DNA of 36,380 nucleotides, taken from Rhodocyclaceae bacterium (lineage in GTDB: Bacteria > Pseudomonadota > Gammaproteobacteria > Burkholderiales > Rhodocyclaceae). The stretch spans positions 1 through 36,380 of the forward strand of contig JALRGK010000074.1 of the NCBI GenBank assembly GCA_023253415.1, read 5' to 3'. This document shows positions 23,535 to 32,561 of this stretch, piece after piece (position 1 is the stretch's first letter; each line of letters starts with the position of its first letter). Position numbers and translations under genes: made by a program. The notes beneath the pieces were generated by a model. That model was not told the origin of the DNA and made no database searches. It saw nothing but the letters and a program-made list of their open reading frames with translations.

Positions 23535-24421
23535 CGCTGCGTCCTCTGCGTATCAATAAACGCTCGCGCCTTCGCCGTCCATTCGTCAGCGGTCATGCGG
23601 CTTAACATGGCATCTGCTGCGTCGAAGAGATCAGAATCGCACTCTTTCTGCGGAATCTGTGTCAAGTACAAACTAAATCGCTGCGAATCGCTCTGATAAT
23701 GCCGCAAGTTACCCAGATGCGACTGACGCCGGCAATAGGCCAGAAAGCTATCGCTGAGCCCATCACGCGGCCGGAGATCTCGCACCTGGAGCAAGACATC
23801 TTCCCAGCGCTCAGACCCGAGCAAAGCACGCAACTCAGCACGAATCAGGCCGGTACTGCGTTTCGAACGCGATGTATGATCTGCCAACATCAGCACTTGA
23901 AGCGCCGCTTCAAACTGACGACGAGCCACTAACATTTCTGCCTCTTGCGCCAATCGAGCAGCAACCAGCGTCTCATCATCAGCATCAACTCGCCCCAACC
24001 ATACTGCAGCACGATCTGCATCGCCTAATGCCTGCGCCGCACGCGCCGCCAGCAAATCTGCATACCCCGCTGCAAAACCGGATTTACGCGCACGTTCCGT
24101 TGACTTGATCGCGGCTTCGAAGTGCCCTTCCATCAGCAAGCGCAGGGATGAAAGAAATGCCTGTTGACCACGTCGTTCACGGCGCATGCGACGAAAACGG
24201 GCAATACGACCAGGTAAGCGCAGCGTGCCTTGTAGCAATTTTAAGAGAAGGGCGCCCGCGAGCAAGGTCGCCAGCAATGCCAGCACTAGGAAATTAAGCG
24301 ACATCTCGATACGCCAGCTCGACAAGGCGACAATGGCATACCCATCGTTACGGTGCATTAGCTCAGCCACAACAACGGCCAAGGTACCCAGCACCAGGCT
24401 CCAGATCAGCAGCTTTCTCAT
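23531..24421 (-). CDS. hemY: HemY-type porphyrin biosynthesis-associated membrane TPR protein
   Basis: Two N-terminal hydrophobic segments and TPR-like helical region ([23 protein letters not shown]); downstream of hemX. Confidence 0.88.
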   Translation of the reverse strand: MRKLLIWSLVLGTLAVVVAELMHRNDGYAIVALSSWRIEMSLNFLVLALLATLLAGALLLKLLQGTLRLPGRIARFRRMRRERRGQQAFLSSLRLLMEGHFEAAIKSTERARKSGFAAGYADLLAARAAQALGDADRAAVWLGRVDADDETLVAARLAQEAEMLVARRQFEAALQVLMLADHTSRSKRSTGLIRAELRALLGSERWEDVLLQVRDLRPRDGLSDSFLAYCRRQSHLGNLRHYQSDSQRFSLYLTQIPQKECDSDLFDAADAMLSRMTADEWTAKARAFIDTQRTQR

Positions 24422-25509
24422 GTGGCACTTCCTTTGGCACTAGGTTCCGTTGACGCACCACCCGTAGGCGCCATCGTTTCCGCCGCCGGTTCTACACCAA
24501 GCAATGCATTCCGCAAGGCATCCAGCGCCTTTCGAGTCGCATCAAAATCGACCGCAGCCGGATCCATCTGAATTGATGCCAGTCGTTGCAATAGCTCCAG
24601 ATCATTACGCACCAAAGCATCGGCGCTATCGAAGTATTTGACAATCCAGCTTCTCGCCTGACTCAGCGATTGCTGATAAACCGCTGCATTCCTCTCGACC
24701 AGGGCATGGCGGGCATCCAGCAGTAACAGACGCACACTCTGTTGCAGAAAAATTTTCTGCTCCGGAGCGATCAGCGCTGGTTCAGCCTGATCCAGACGTT
24801 GAACACGAACCATGCGACGAATCGATTGCCAAATCTCTTCGCCAATCTCGGTGACGAGGGCTCGGGCTTTGTCCATTAGCGTCGGCACATCCACATCCGG
24901 CAACGGACTGTTTGTCATCTCGGATGGTGCCGCTTGAATGCGCCTCTCTTGCAACAACGGTAATTTGTCGATGGTGGCAATCACGCCATCAAGCTGCTGC
25001 ATGGTCTCCCGCAAATCGAGTACCTGACGGTTAGCAAGCCCAGCTAGATCTGTGGCCATTGTCTGGCGCAACACCTGAACTTCAGCCATTGGCACATTCG
25101 CCAATAGATTCTGGCCGCGCTCCAGCGCCTGGCCCAACGGCTTATTATTGCCCGTGGCCAACCAGATCTGCCATCCGGCATCGAGCTGTTCTTCAATGCG
25201 ATCAAGTTGTAACACGAGGCGATCACGCAGGAATGATTGGCGCAACGCCGCCATCTCCTGCTGCAGCCCCTGCTGGTCTGCCAGCGCCGACTCCAGCGCT
25301 GCTAGTCTCGCATCGACAGAATCCACTGCAACATCCTCACGCTGCAGTCTCTCCCACAAACGCATCGTCCAGACTTGCTGTCCCAGAATACCAATCACTG
25401 CGAAACCAACGAGACCAATGACCAATCGCTTCCCAAAAAAGACGCGTTGAGGCTTTTTGATTTTTAGATCTTCTGGCTTCGTGCTCTCCGTGGGGTTTAC
25501 GTCACTCAT
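24418..25509 (-). CDS. hemX: HemX-type membrane protein (annotated as uroporphyrin-III C-methyltransferase but lacking a methyltransferase domain)
   Basis: Short cytoplasmic N-term, TM LVIGLVGFAVIGILGQQVW, coiled-coil, DARHALVERNAAVYQQSLSQARSWIVKYFD; hemCDXY order. Confidence 0.88.
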   Translation of the reverse strand: MSDVNPTESTKPEDLKIKKPQRVFFGKRLVIGLVGFAVIGILGQQVWTMRLWERLQREDVAVDSVDARLAALESALADQQGLQQEMAALRQSFLRDRLVLQLDRIEEQLDAGWQIWLATGNNKPLGQALERGQNLLANVPMAEVQVLRQTMATDLAGLANRQVLDLRETMQQLDGVIATIDKLPLLQERRIQAAPSEMTNSPLPDVDVPTLMDKARALVTEIGEEIWQSIRRMVRVQRLDQAEPALIAPEQKIFLQQSVRLLLLDARHALVERNAAVYQQSLSQARSWIVKYFDSADALVRNDLELLQRLASIQMDPAAVDFDATRKALDALRNALLGVEPAAETMAPTGGASTEPSAKGSAT

Positions 25510-25544
25510 GGCCTATCCGTCCGTGGTTTATTAATCAATGATTG

Positions 25545-26327
25545 TTACGATTCATTATACGTTTGCAAGGCATCGAGAATACCCTGATCACCGCCTGCGG
25601 TAACCGTGACATGATCAAAACCAAGGACCCTTGCCGCTTCGGCAATCCGCGCATGCGGTACCATTACCATAACGCTCCGAAAGCGGGCCGCCAAATCTTC
25701 GGGCATGCCCCGCATCAGCCGCTGCAGTGATTCACTACTACTGATGACAGCCAACGTTGGCGGCGTTTGCTCATAAAGTTGCTGGAGCGCCGGCACAGCA
25801 AACGGGTTCAACTGACGTTGATAACTGGCCACTTCATCAACGCACCCCCCTCGATCGCGCAAGGCTTGCGCCAAAAAGTCCCGACCACCTTCTCCCCGAA
25901 TCAGCGCGAACCGTTGCCCATGACAGTTTTCCTCAGAAAAGAATGGCAATGCCATCAGGCCTTCGCTATCGAAACGGTCTGATGGCATGAGAATCTGTTC
26001 AACACCCAGATCACGCAAAACCCGTGCCGTGCCGGGGCCAACAGAGGCAGCGGCTAATGAAGATGGCCAGGGCAGCTTCGACGTCAAGATCGGCCATGAC
26101 GTCCGTACGGCATTCGCACTAACGAATAACACAGCCCGATAACGATTCAAATGCTGCGCTATGTGATTCAACGCCGGCGCTGCAGCTATTGGTGTAATCG
26201 CAAGAAACGGTATATGTGAGGCTAAACCACCCAAGGCATGAACCCCCGCCAGCAGGGTATGCGCCTGCCCCTCGGGTCGAGTGATCAGGACATGATGTCC
26301 ATTCAGCGGTCTGGTTAACGATGCCAC
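25545..26327 (-). CDS. hemD: Uroporphyrinogen-III synthase
   Basis: GHHVLITRPEGQAHTLLAGVHALGG, AVLFVSANAVRT, AASVGPGTARVLRDLGV; next to hemC. Confidence 0.92.
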   Translation of the reverse strand: MASLTRPLNGHHVLITRPEGQAHTLLAGVHALGGLASHIPFLAITPIAAAPALNHIAQHLNRYRAVLFVSANAVRTSWPILTSKLPWPSSLAAASVGPGTARVLRDLGVEQILMPSDRFDSEGLMALPFFSEENCHGQRFALIRGEGGRDFLAQALRDRGGCVDEVASYQRQLNPFAVPALQQLYEQTPPTLAVISSSESLQRLMRGMPEDLAARFRSVMVMVPHARIAEAARVLGFDHVTVTAGGDQGILDALQTYNES

Positions 26328-26349
26328 TGTTGCACGGTGCTGTCTGACA

Positions 26350-27279
26350 TTAGCCGGCGTTGATCTGACAGATCAGTTGATCGGCACCTTGTCCCAGCAA
26401 TGATTCGGCCAGTGCCTTACCGAGCTGTTCTGCCTCTGACCAAGGGCCACGACACTCACCCGCAACAATCTTGGTGCCATCCACCGAGGCAACCAGACCG
26501 CGCAACCAGAAATGCTCACCATTTTCCGGCACAGCAAAGCCAGCAATCGGTAGATGGCAGCTACCACCCAGCCGGCGGGAGAATGCGCGTTCTGCCGTGA
26601 CGCATGCGGCTGTCGCAGGATCTGCCAGTGCATCCGCAATACGCTGCATGAGCGGCTGCCCTTCACAGATTTCGATGCCAAGCGCCCCCTGACCGGGTGC
26701 CGGTAGCATGTCTGAAGGGTCAATCCGAGCACGGATCCGTTCAGCCAATCCCAGACGAACAAGTCCGGCCGCCGCAAGAATAATGGCGTCGAACTCACCC
26801 TCGTCGAGCTTACGCAAGCGTGTGTCCAGATTGCCGCGTAGGGGTTTGATGACCAGATGCGGGAATCGGGCTCGCAACTGAGCCTCCCGACGTAGGCTGG
26901 ATGTGCCAACGACAGCGCCGGCCGGCAGATCTACCAGGGTGGCATAACGGGGGCTGACAAAGGCATCACGCGGGTCCTCCCGCTCGCTGATGGCGGCCAA
27001 AACAAAGCCTTCCGGCATCTCCATGGGTACATCTTTCATGGAATGTACGGCCAGATCAGCTCGGCCTTCAGCCATCGCAACCTCTAGCTCCTTGATGAAC
27101 AGCCCTTTGCCGCCAATCGCTGCCAGGGGCCGATCCAGAATCTGATCACCACGCGTGGTCATGCCCAGAATCTGGACATCACGATCCGGGTTTTTCGCCT
27201 GCAATAGGGCTTGTACGTGTTTGGCCTGCCACATGGCCAGTCGGGATTCTCGGGAGGCGATAACAAGAGGCGTCGACAT
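26350..27279 (-). CDS. hemC: Porphobilinogen deaminase (hydroxymethylbilane synthase)
   Basis: [96 protein letters not shown]. Confidence 0.98.
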   Translation of the reverse strand: MSTPLVIASRESRLAMWQAKHVQALLQAKNPDRDVQILGMTTRGDQILDRPLAAIGGKGLFIKELEVAMAEGRADLAVHSMKDVPMEMPEGFVLAAISEREDPRDAFVSPRYATLVDLPAGAVVGTSSLRREAQLRARFPHLVIKPLRGNLDTRLRKLDEGEFDAIILAAAGLVRLGLAERIRARIDPSDMLPAPGQGALGIEICEGQPLMQRIADALADPATAACVTAERAFSRRLGGSCHLPIAGFAVPENGEHFWLRGLVASVDGTKIVAGECRGPWSEAEQLGKALAESLLGQGADQLICQINAG

Positions 27280-27359
27280 AAATTATTTCAAAATCCAACG
27301 GTGCAAAGACTGCGGGTGCAATTACCCGAATGAATGCAATCCTAGCACGCGGCATCCCT

Positions 27360-27365
27360 TATAAT
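27360..27365 (+). promoter_or_regulatory. Candidate -10 element (TATAAT) for argH
   Basis: cccttataatgtacgg in the hemC/argH divergent intergenic region; no convincing -35. Confidence 0.4.
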
Positions 27366-27399
27366 GTACGGTTTACAGCCACTTTTGCGACTTGCTGCC

Positions 27400-28803
27400 A
27401 TGTCTGCCAACGAAAAGACCCAAGCCTCCACGCCCTACACCTGGGCAGGCCGTTTTGATGAACCGATGTCGGATCTCGTCAAACGCTATACTGCATCGGT
27501 TGATTTCGACCAGCGCCTCTGGCAACAGGATATCCGCGGCTCGCTGGCGCATGCCCGAATGCTCGCCAAACAACAGATCATCAGCGCCCAGGATCTGGCC
27601 GATATTGAACGCGGTATGACGCAGATTCTTGGCGAACTGGAACGTGGCGAGTTCACGTGGTCGCTGGATCTGGAAGATGTACACCTCAATATCGAGCACC
27701 GACTGACCAGCCTGGTCGGTGATGCTGGAAAGCGTTTGCATACTGGCCGTTCGCGTAACGACCAGGTCGCTACTGATATTCGCCTGTGGCTACGCGACAG
27801 CATTGACATCCTGCTTGAACTCTTCAAGCGCCTCCAGCTGGCACTCGTAACGCTGGCAGAACAGCATGCAGCGACACCGATGCCGGGCTTTACACACTTG
27901 CAAGTAGCTCAACCAGTCACCTTTGGCCACCACCTGATGGCCTATGTGGAAATGCTGGCGCGTGACGCCGAACGCCTGACGGACATGCGTCGTCGCGTCA
28001 ACCGCCTACCGCTGGGCAGCGCTGCGCTGGCGGGCACAACCTACCCGATCGATCGTCACTTCGTCGCTGAACAACTGGGCTTTGAGGCGGTGTGTGAAAA
28101 CTCGCTGGATGCCGTATCGGATCGTGACTTCGCGATCGAATTCTGTGCCGCAGCATCACTGGCTATGATTCACCTGTCGCGCTTCTCCGAAGAGCTGGTA
28201 CTCTGGATGACGCCACGTTTTGGCTTTGTCATGCTGGCGGATCGCTTCTGCACCGGTTCGTCGATCATGCCGCAAAAGAAGAACCCGGACGTACCAGAGC
28301 TGGCGCGTGGTAAAACGGGTCGAGTCATCGGTGATCTGAACACGCTGCTCGTCCTGATGAAAGGCCAGCCGCTGGCCTACAACAAAGACAACCAGGAAGA
28401 TAAAGAACCGCTGTTCGATGCTGTCGATACCCTGACCGATACGCTACGTATTTTCGTTGATCTGGTACCGGGTATCACCGTGCGACCGGAGCCAATGGCC
28501 AGTGCACTTCTTCAGGGTTACGCGACCGCTACCGACCTGGCCGACTATCTGGTGCGCAAAGGTCTGCCCTTCCGCGAAGCGCACGAAGTCGTGGGGCTAG
28601 CTGTCAAGGCCGCAGAAAAGAAAGGGGTGGACCTCGCCGACCTGACGCTCAACGAGCTGCAAGCCTTCTCGCCACTGATTGAATCCGATGTCGTGCATGC
28701 CTTGACTGTCGAAGGCTCCCTGGCTGCCCGCAATCACATTGGCGGCACAGCGCCGAAACAGGTCAAAGCGGCGATCGAGCGCGCACTGAAACGCCTCGCA
28801 TAA
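27400..28803 (+). CDS. argH: Argininosuccinate lyase
   Basis: [67 protein letters not shown]. Start trimmed from 27364 because 27360-27365 reads as a TATAAT -10. Confidence 0.97.
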   Translation: MSANEKTQASTPYTWAGRFDEPMSDLVKRYTASVDFDQRLWQQDIRGSLAHARMLAKQQIISAQDLADIERGMTQILGELERGEFTWSLDLEDVHLNIEHRLTSLVGDAGKRLHTGRSRNDQVATDIRLWLRDSIDILLELFKRLQLALVTLAEQHAATPMPGFTHLQVAQPVTFGHHLMAYVEMLARDAERLTDMRRRVNRLPLGSAALAGTTYPIDRHFVAEQLGFEAVCENSLDAVSDRDFAIEFCAAASLAMIHLSRFSEELVLWMTPRFGFVMLADRFCTGSSIMPQKKNPDVPELARGKTGRVIGDLNTLLVLMKGQPLAYNKDNQEDKEPLFDAVDTLTDTLRIFVDLVPGITVRPEPMASALLQGYATATDLADYLVRKGLPFREAHEVVGLAVKAAEKKGVDLADLTLNELQAFSPLIESDVVHALTVEGSLAARNHIGGTAPKQVKAAIERALKRLA

Positions 28804-28815
28804 GCCCCTGCCCTC

Positions 28816-29394
28816 TTAGAAAGCGATCCCGAAGAGGATCGCAGCCCCCATTACGAGAAAAATGCCCGCGGTGATTCGATGAATCATGTCGATGGGCATT
28901 CTTTTCGCCAACGCATCGCCGAAAAAGACCACCGGCACGTTAGCGATAACCATGCCCAGCGTCGAACCGGCAACAACCGCGGTGAGATCCTGAAAGCGTG
29001 CCGCCAAAATTGCCGTGGCGATCTGGGTTTTGTCACCCATCTCCAGCAGAAAGAAGATAACCGTCGTCATGACAAAGACGCCATAGCGCTTCATCCGATT
29101 CTCAGCGACATTCTCTTCGTCAGCATCCAGCTTATCGGGAATTAACATCCAACCGGCCATAACGACAAAGGATCCTGCCAGAATCCAGCGGGTCCATTCC
29201 GGGCCCAGCCATTCAAAGACGGACTCACCAACCAGGGCCGCTAGGGCATGGTTAATGATCGTGGCAACCAGGATGCCTCCACTGATCGCCCACGGCGAGC
29301 GGTAACGCGTCGCTAGCACCAGTGAGAGCAACTGGGTCTTGTCGCCTATCTCAGCCAGCGCTACGACCCCCGTAGCGATCAGGAAGGCCTCCAT
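28816..29394 (-). CDS. GDT1/TMEM165 (UPF0016) family cation transporter, probably Mn2+ export
   Basis: Two E-x-G-D-K-T repeats in TM context: ALAEIGDKTQLLSLVLA and LLEMGDKTQIATAILAARF. Confidence 0.9.
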   Translation of the reverse strand: MEAFLIATGVVALAEIGDKTQLLSLVLATRYRSPWAISGGILVATIINHALAALVGESVFEWLGPEWTRWILAGSFVVMAGWMLIPDKLDADEENVAENRMKRYGVFVMTTVIFFLLEMGDKTQIATAILAARFQDLTAVVAGSTLGMVIANVPVVFFGDALAKRMPIDMIHRITAGIFLVMGAAILFGIAF

Positions 29395-29399
29395 CGGGA

Positions 29400-29732
29400 T
29401 CAGTTCTTGTAAGGCTCAACCAGTGCCTGCAGTTCGCCAGCCTGGAACATTTCCATCATGATGTCGCTGCCGCCAATAAACTCACCATTGACGTAAAGCT
29501 GTGGAATTGTCGGCCAGTTGGCATAGACCTTCACGCCCTCACGGACCTCGGGATTTTCCAGCACATTCACGCTGAAAAATTTGCTGACACCGCTTTCGCG
29601 CAGCAGCTTGCACGCCCGCTGCGAGAAACCACACTGCGGAAACTGCGGGGTGCCCTTCATGTACAGAACGACCGGATGGCCTTTGACCTGTTCATCAATA
29701 AGGGCCAGCACGGGATTATTGTTGTCGCTCAT
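29400..29732 (-). CDS. grxD: Monothiol glutaredoxin, Grx4/GrxD family
   Basis: VVLYMKGTPQFPQCGFSQRACKLL (CGFS), WPTIPQLYVNGEFIGGSDIMMEM. Confidence 0.96.
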   Translation of the reverse strand: MSDNNNPVLALIDEQVKGHPVVLYMKGTPQFPQCGFSQRACKLLRESGVSKFFSVNVLENPEVREGVKVYANWPTIPQLYVNGEFIGGSDIMMEMFQAGELQALVEPYKN

Positions 29733-29808
29733 AGTCTGACTCCATCATCTGTTGGGTAAAACGATCACGGAGTCTAGCCAAGCCGGCGCAGCTCGTCAAA
29801 CTTAAAAC

Positions 29809-30243
29809 TCAACGATGAGATCTCAACTTTTCAATCACGCTGTAGAGGCTCATACCTGCCAGCAAGCTGGCCATGTAGATCACACCTTCAGGTACACCCG
29901 CCCCTAGGAGCACTAAGCCGGGCCCGGGGCAAATGCCCGTAATGCCCCAACCTATGCCAAAAAGGACTGAGCCGGCAATCAGACGTCCATCAATCTTGCG
30001 ACTGCTCGGTAAGTTCAAAGGCTCACCCAACAAAGTTTTAGGTTGCCTTTTCAGCATCGCAAAACCAATACTCCCAACGACCAGGCCACCCCCCATCACC
30101 AAACCCAGTGACGGATCCCATGGGCCTGCCACATCGAGAAACCCAACAACCTTTGCAGGATTGGCCATCCCGGACAGAATCAGCCCTAGGCCGAGTAGCA
30201 AACCGGCCAGACCGGCTGTTATCCATTGATAGACACGACTCAT
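29809..30243 (-). CDS. YeeE/YedE-family half-size membrane protein (putative sulfur-compound transporter subunit)
   Basis: GLILSGMANPAKVVGFLDVAGPWDPSLGLVMGGGLVVG, LFGIGWGITGICPGPGLVLLG; the SGMxxPxKVxGFLD and GxGWGxxGxCPGP signatures. Confidence 0.9.
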   Translation of the reverse strand: MSRVYQWITAGLAGLLLGLGLILSGMANPAKVVGFLDVAGPWDPSLGLVMGGGLVVGSIGFAMLKRQPKTLLGEPLNLPSSRKIDGRLIAGSVLFGIGWGITGICPGPGLVLLGAGVPEGVIYMASLLAGMSLYSVIEKLRSHR

Positions 30244-30246
30244 CGA

Positions 30247-30702
30247 TCAGGCTCCCAGCACATGGCGCATGATAAAAACCGTCACGATGGCCGAACCCAT
30301 GAAACTGCACACAGCCATTAGCGAACGCAACGAGAACCGAGAAAGGCCGCAAATCCCGTGACCACTGGTGCAACCATTGGCATACCGTGTGCCCAGGCCA
30401 ACTAGCAGGCCGCCAATAACGAGTCCCATGGTACCAATTTGCTGTACGGATTGTGGTAAAGCCATGAGCGTCGACCACACAGCCGGCGCACCGATCAAGC
30501 CGATCAGAAAGGCAACGCGCCAGCCAAAATGTTCCCGCTTCTGTTGAACCAGTAATTCGATGAGATGGCCAAGAATACCGCTGATACCCGCAATACGACC
30601 ATTCGTCCAAGCCAGCCACACGGCTGCCAGACCGATCATGCCACCACCGATCAATGCCGCAATTGCTGCATTGAGTGTGAATGCGTCCCAATCAATCGTC
30701 AT
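30247..30702 (-). CDS. YeeE/YedE-family half-size membrane protein (partner)
   Basis: ALIGGGMIGLAAVWLAWTNGRIAGISGILG, GLLVGLGTRYANGCTSGHGICGLSRFSLRSL. Start trimmed to MTIDWDAF (30702). Confidence 0.9.
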   Translation of the reverse strand: MTIDWDAFTLNAAIAALIGGGMIGLAAVWLAWTNGRIAGISGILGHLIELLVQQKREHFGWRVAFLIGLIGAPAVWSTLMALPQSVQQIGTMGLVIGGLLVGLGTRYANGCTSGHGICGLSRFSLRSLMAVCSFMGSAIVTVFIMRHVLGA

Positions 30703-31118
30703 ACAGCACACCCTTTGGTGGCCGACGCTTTGGTTTTGGCCGAAGACGTGGGCGTTGTGCAGTACAGACGATGCAGCGTTTCAAGAATCACCTGCACATG
30801 CGGATGGGCAACCCGGTAATAAATGTACTTCCCATCACGGCGGGTTGCAACAAAACCTTCATTACGCAACACGCCCAGCTGCTGTGACAGCGTTGGCTGT
30901 TGAATGTTCAGCAATTCCTCTAACTCGCCAACCGAGTATTCTCCTTCCAGCATCTGGCAGAGCAATAGCAGACGATCAGGATTGCCGATCACTTTAAGCA
31001 AGGAAACGACCTGCGCAGCTTGCGTCCGCATCCAATCGAGGTCGAGGACAGGTGCATTAGCAGGGGCTCGGGGCGAAGTTGACACAACTTCAGCTGGTTT
31101 CGGTTTTTTGAGTGCCAT
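30699..31118 (-). CDS. ArsR-family transcriptional repressor, BigR/SqrR-like
   Basis: VVSLLKVIGNPDRLLLLCQMLEGEYSVGELEELLNIQQPTLSQQLGVLRNEGFVATRRDGKYIYYRVAHPHVQVILETLHRLYCT; cysteines at both BigR/SqrR positions; ATGA overlap with the first yeeE-like gene. Confidence 0.9.
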   Translation of the reverse strand: MALKKPKPAEVVSTSPRAPANAPVLDLDWMRTQAAQVVSLLKVIGNPDRLLLLCQMLEGEYSVGELEELLNIQQPTLSQQLGVLRNEGFVATRRDGKYIYYRVAHPHVQVILETLHRLYCTTPTSSAKTKASATKGCAV

Positions 31119-31156
31119 GTTTTCTCCTGGGGTAGGAAATTTATGGATTTTTTCTC

Positions 31157-31181
31157 ATTATACCACTAGATATATACATCT
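31157..31181 (-). promoter_or_regulatory. Promoter/operator of the ArsR-yeeE operon: extended -10 (TGGTATAAT; hexamer 31157-31162) plus imperfect palindrome AGATATATACATCT (31168-31181)
   Basis: Minus strand: CCAGATGTATATATCTAGTGGTATAATGAG...AGGAGAAAACATG. Palindrome matches its reverse complement at 12 of 14 positions. Confidence 0.65.
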
Positions 31182-31239
31182 GGAATGAAACTGAAGTAAA
31201 CCAACCGTGATTTGGCAGGACCTGCGATAGAATTCTTGC

Positions 31240-31458
31240 ATGACATTGTTCCCAACCTGGAAAAAACCCAGCGGCGCACCTGTGGCCTGCGTTGAGAAGA
31301 TCAAGGTTCTTAACGAGAATTTTGCAGAACTTCGTAATCTTGCGCAGGAAACATTGGACGATGCGCTACTACTCGGTTGTAGCGAGGCGCAGATCCGTCA
31401 GGCACTACGTGACTTGGTCGATAGTCTGGACACAGACTATAAAGAACTACCGGAATAA
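31240..31458 (+). CDS. Small conserved-looking protein of unknown function (72 aa)
   Basis: Complete ORF MTLFPTWKKPSGAPVACVEKIKVLNENFAELRNLAQETLDDALLLGCSEAQIRQALRDLVDSLDTDYKELPE; -10-like TAGAAT immediately upstream; no overlap with other genes. Confidence 0.65.
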   Translation: MTLFPTWKKPSGAPVACVEKIKVLNENFAELRNLAQETLDDALLLGCSEAQIRQALRDLVDSLDTDYKELPE

Positions 31459-31463
31459 CCCCT

Positions 31464-32531
31464 TTATAACCAGTTGAGGCGTCGTGCAGGCCAATCTAGG
31501 ACAGCTGTCCGATCAATCATTCTTGACGCCAGATGCGGATAAGCTTCGGCAATAACCTGTCGGGCGAAGCCTGACAAAAAGCGGGCTTTCAATTCGGCAC
31601 GGGCTCGATCAACGCCAATGCTTTCATAAGGCACCGATGAAAACAGCAGGAAACCATCTTCAGGAATTCTGCCTGCCTGCATATTCGCCTCAATAATCCC
31701 CGCCGCTTTGATAATCGGCTCGGCCAGATTGGGGCTATATGGACCGATGATTAAAGCCAGGTTAGGGGTATGTAAGAAATCAAAGCCCCGCCCCAGGCAA
31801 ATCATCCATTCACGGTGTTCAATGTCGAGTTGACGGTGCCCCTCGACCAGAGCCTGGCGCATGCGGGATACATGACTGAAATTCCCGAGTAGGAGCGGTA
31901 TCAGATCCTCTTTCACGCTGCCATGCATATCCGGAAACAGCCGATTCAGGCGATGTCTCAGATCGATTGGCTCTGCTTCGGCCAAGTCTGCAACATCAAG
32001 GCGCTCGCCATGCGCACCATGGAGCACGAGCGCCTCTTCGTCGGTTTCAAAGCCACAAACGAGTGGATAAACCGTGGCATGCGCTTCACCGAATACCGCG
32101 GATATCTGCTCACGAATCTTTTGGGTATGCGCCAATGCCGCCGCCTGATCGTAGCCAAAACCAGCACATCCCCGATGGGCGTCGGACTTCGAATAGTGGT
32201 AAGTCACCATAAACAGCACACGCCGACCTTCGTGCACCCGATCCATCACGTACTGCGTGACCACTTCACCAAGGTGCGGCCACCCTAGGTCAAAGCGCCC
32301 GCCAAGATTGCGGAATGGCATCAGAATGCCGACAGGCATGCCTGTGGCTACAGGAATATTGATACGGCCATCCATACACTTTAAAACGGCGATGGCGGTA
32401 GGATGCTCGCTCAAATATAGCGAACGAGCCAGAACGGCTTCTGGACTTCGAAATGCATCTCCGTGGCGTTCAGCCAGATCGGCAAGCCAATCGATTCGCG
32501 CGCTGATCGGCTGCATTTGCATCGTGCTCAT
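31464..32531 (-). CDS. CsoSCA / beta-carbonic-anhydrase-like putative zinc protein
   Basis: AVLKCMDGRINIPVATGMP and VTYHYSKSDAHRGCAGFGYD give a CxDxR...HxxC pattern; C-terminal LIIGPYSPNLAEPIIKAAGIIEANMQAGRIPEDGFLLFSSVPYE. Start at 32531 preceded by AGGAG. Confidence 0.7.
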   Translation of the reverse strand: MSTMQMQPISARIDWLADLAERHGDAFRSPEAVLARSLYLSEHPTAIAVLKCMDGRINIPVATGMPVGILMPFRNLGGRFDLGWPHLGEVVTQYVMDRVHEGRRVLFMVTYHYSKSDAHRGCAGFGYDQAAALAHTQKIREQISAVFGEAHATVYPLVCGFETDEEALVLHGAHGERLDVADLAEAEPIDLRHRLNRLFPDMHGSVKEDLIPLLLGNFSHVSRMRQALVEGHRQLDIEHREWMICLGRGFDFLHTPNLALIIGPYSPNLAEPIIKAAGIIEANMQAGRIPEDGFLLFSSVPYESIGVDRARAELKARFLSGFARQVIAEAYPHLASRMIDRTAVLDWPARRLNWL

Positions 32532-32561
32532 TCTGGGCTCCTGCAAACAGTCGGAACTACC

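Noticed and set aside
28806-28813. KOPS-like GGGCAGGG on the minus strand near ftsK-bearing region
   Set aside because: Single occurrence noticed; an 8-mer at this GC content is expected by chance and KOPS consensus for this organism is unknown.
30038-30691. 217-aa minus-strand ORF with many Cys/Trp
   Set aside because: Out-of-frame overlap of the two YeeE/YedE genes on the same strand; both real genes have clear family signatures.
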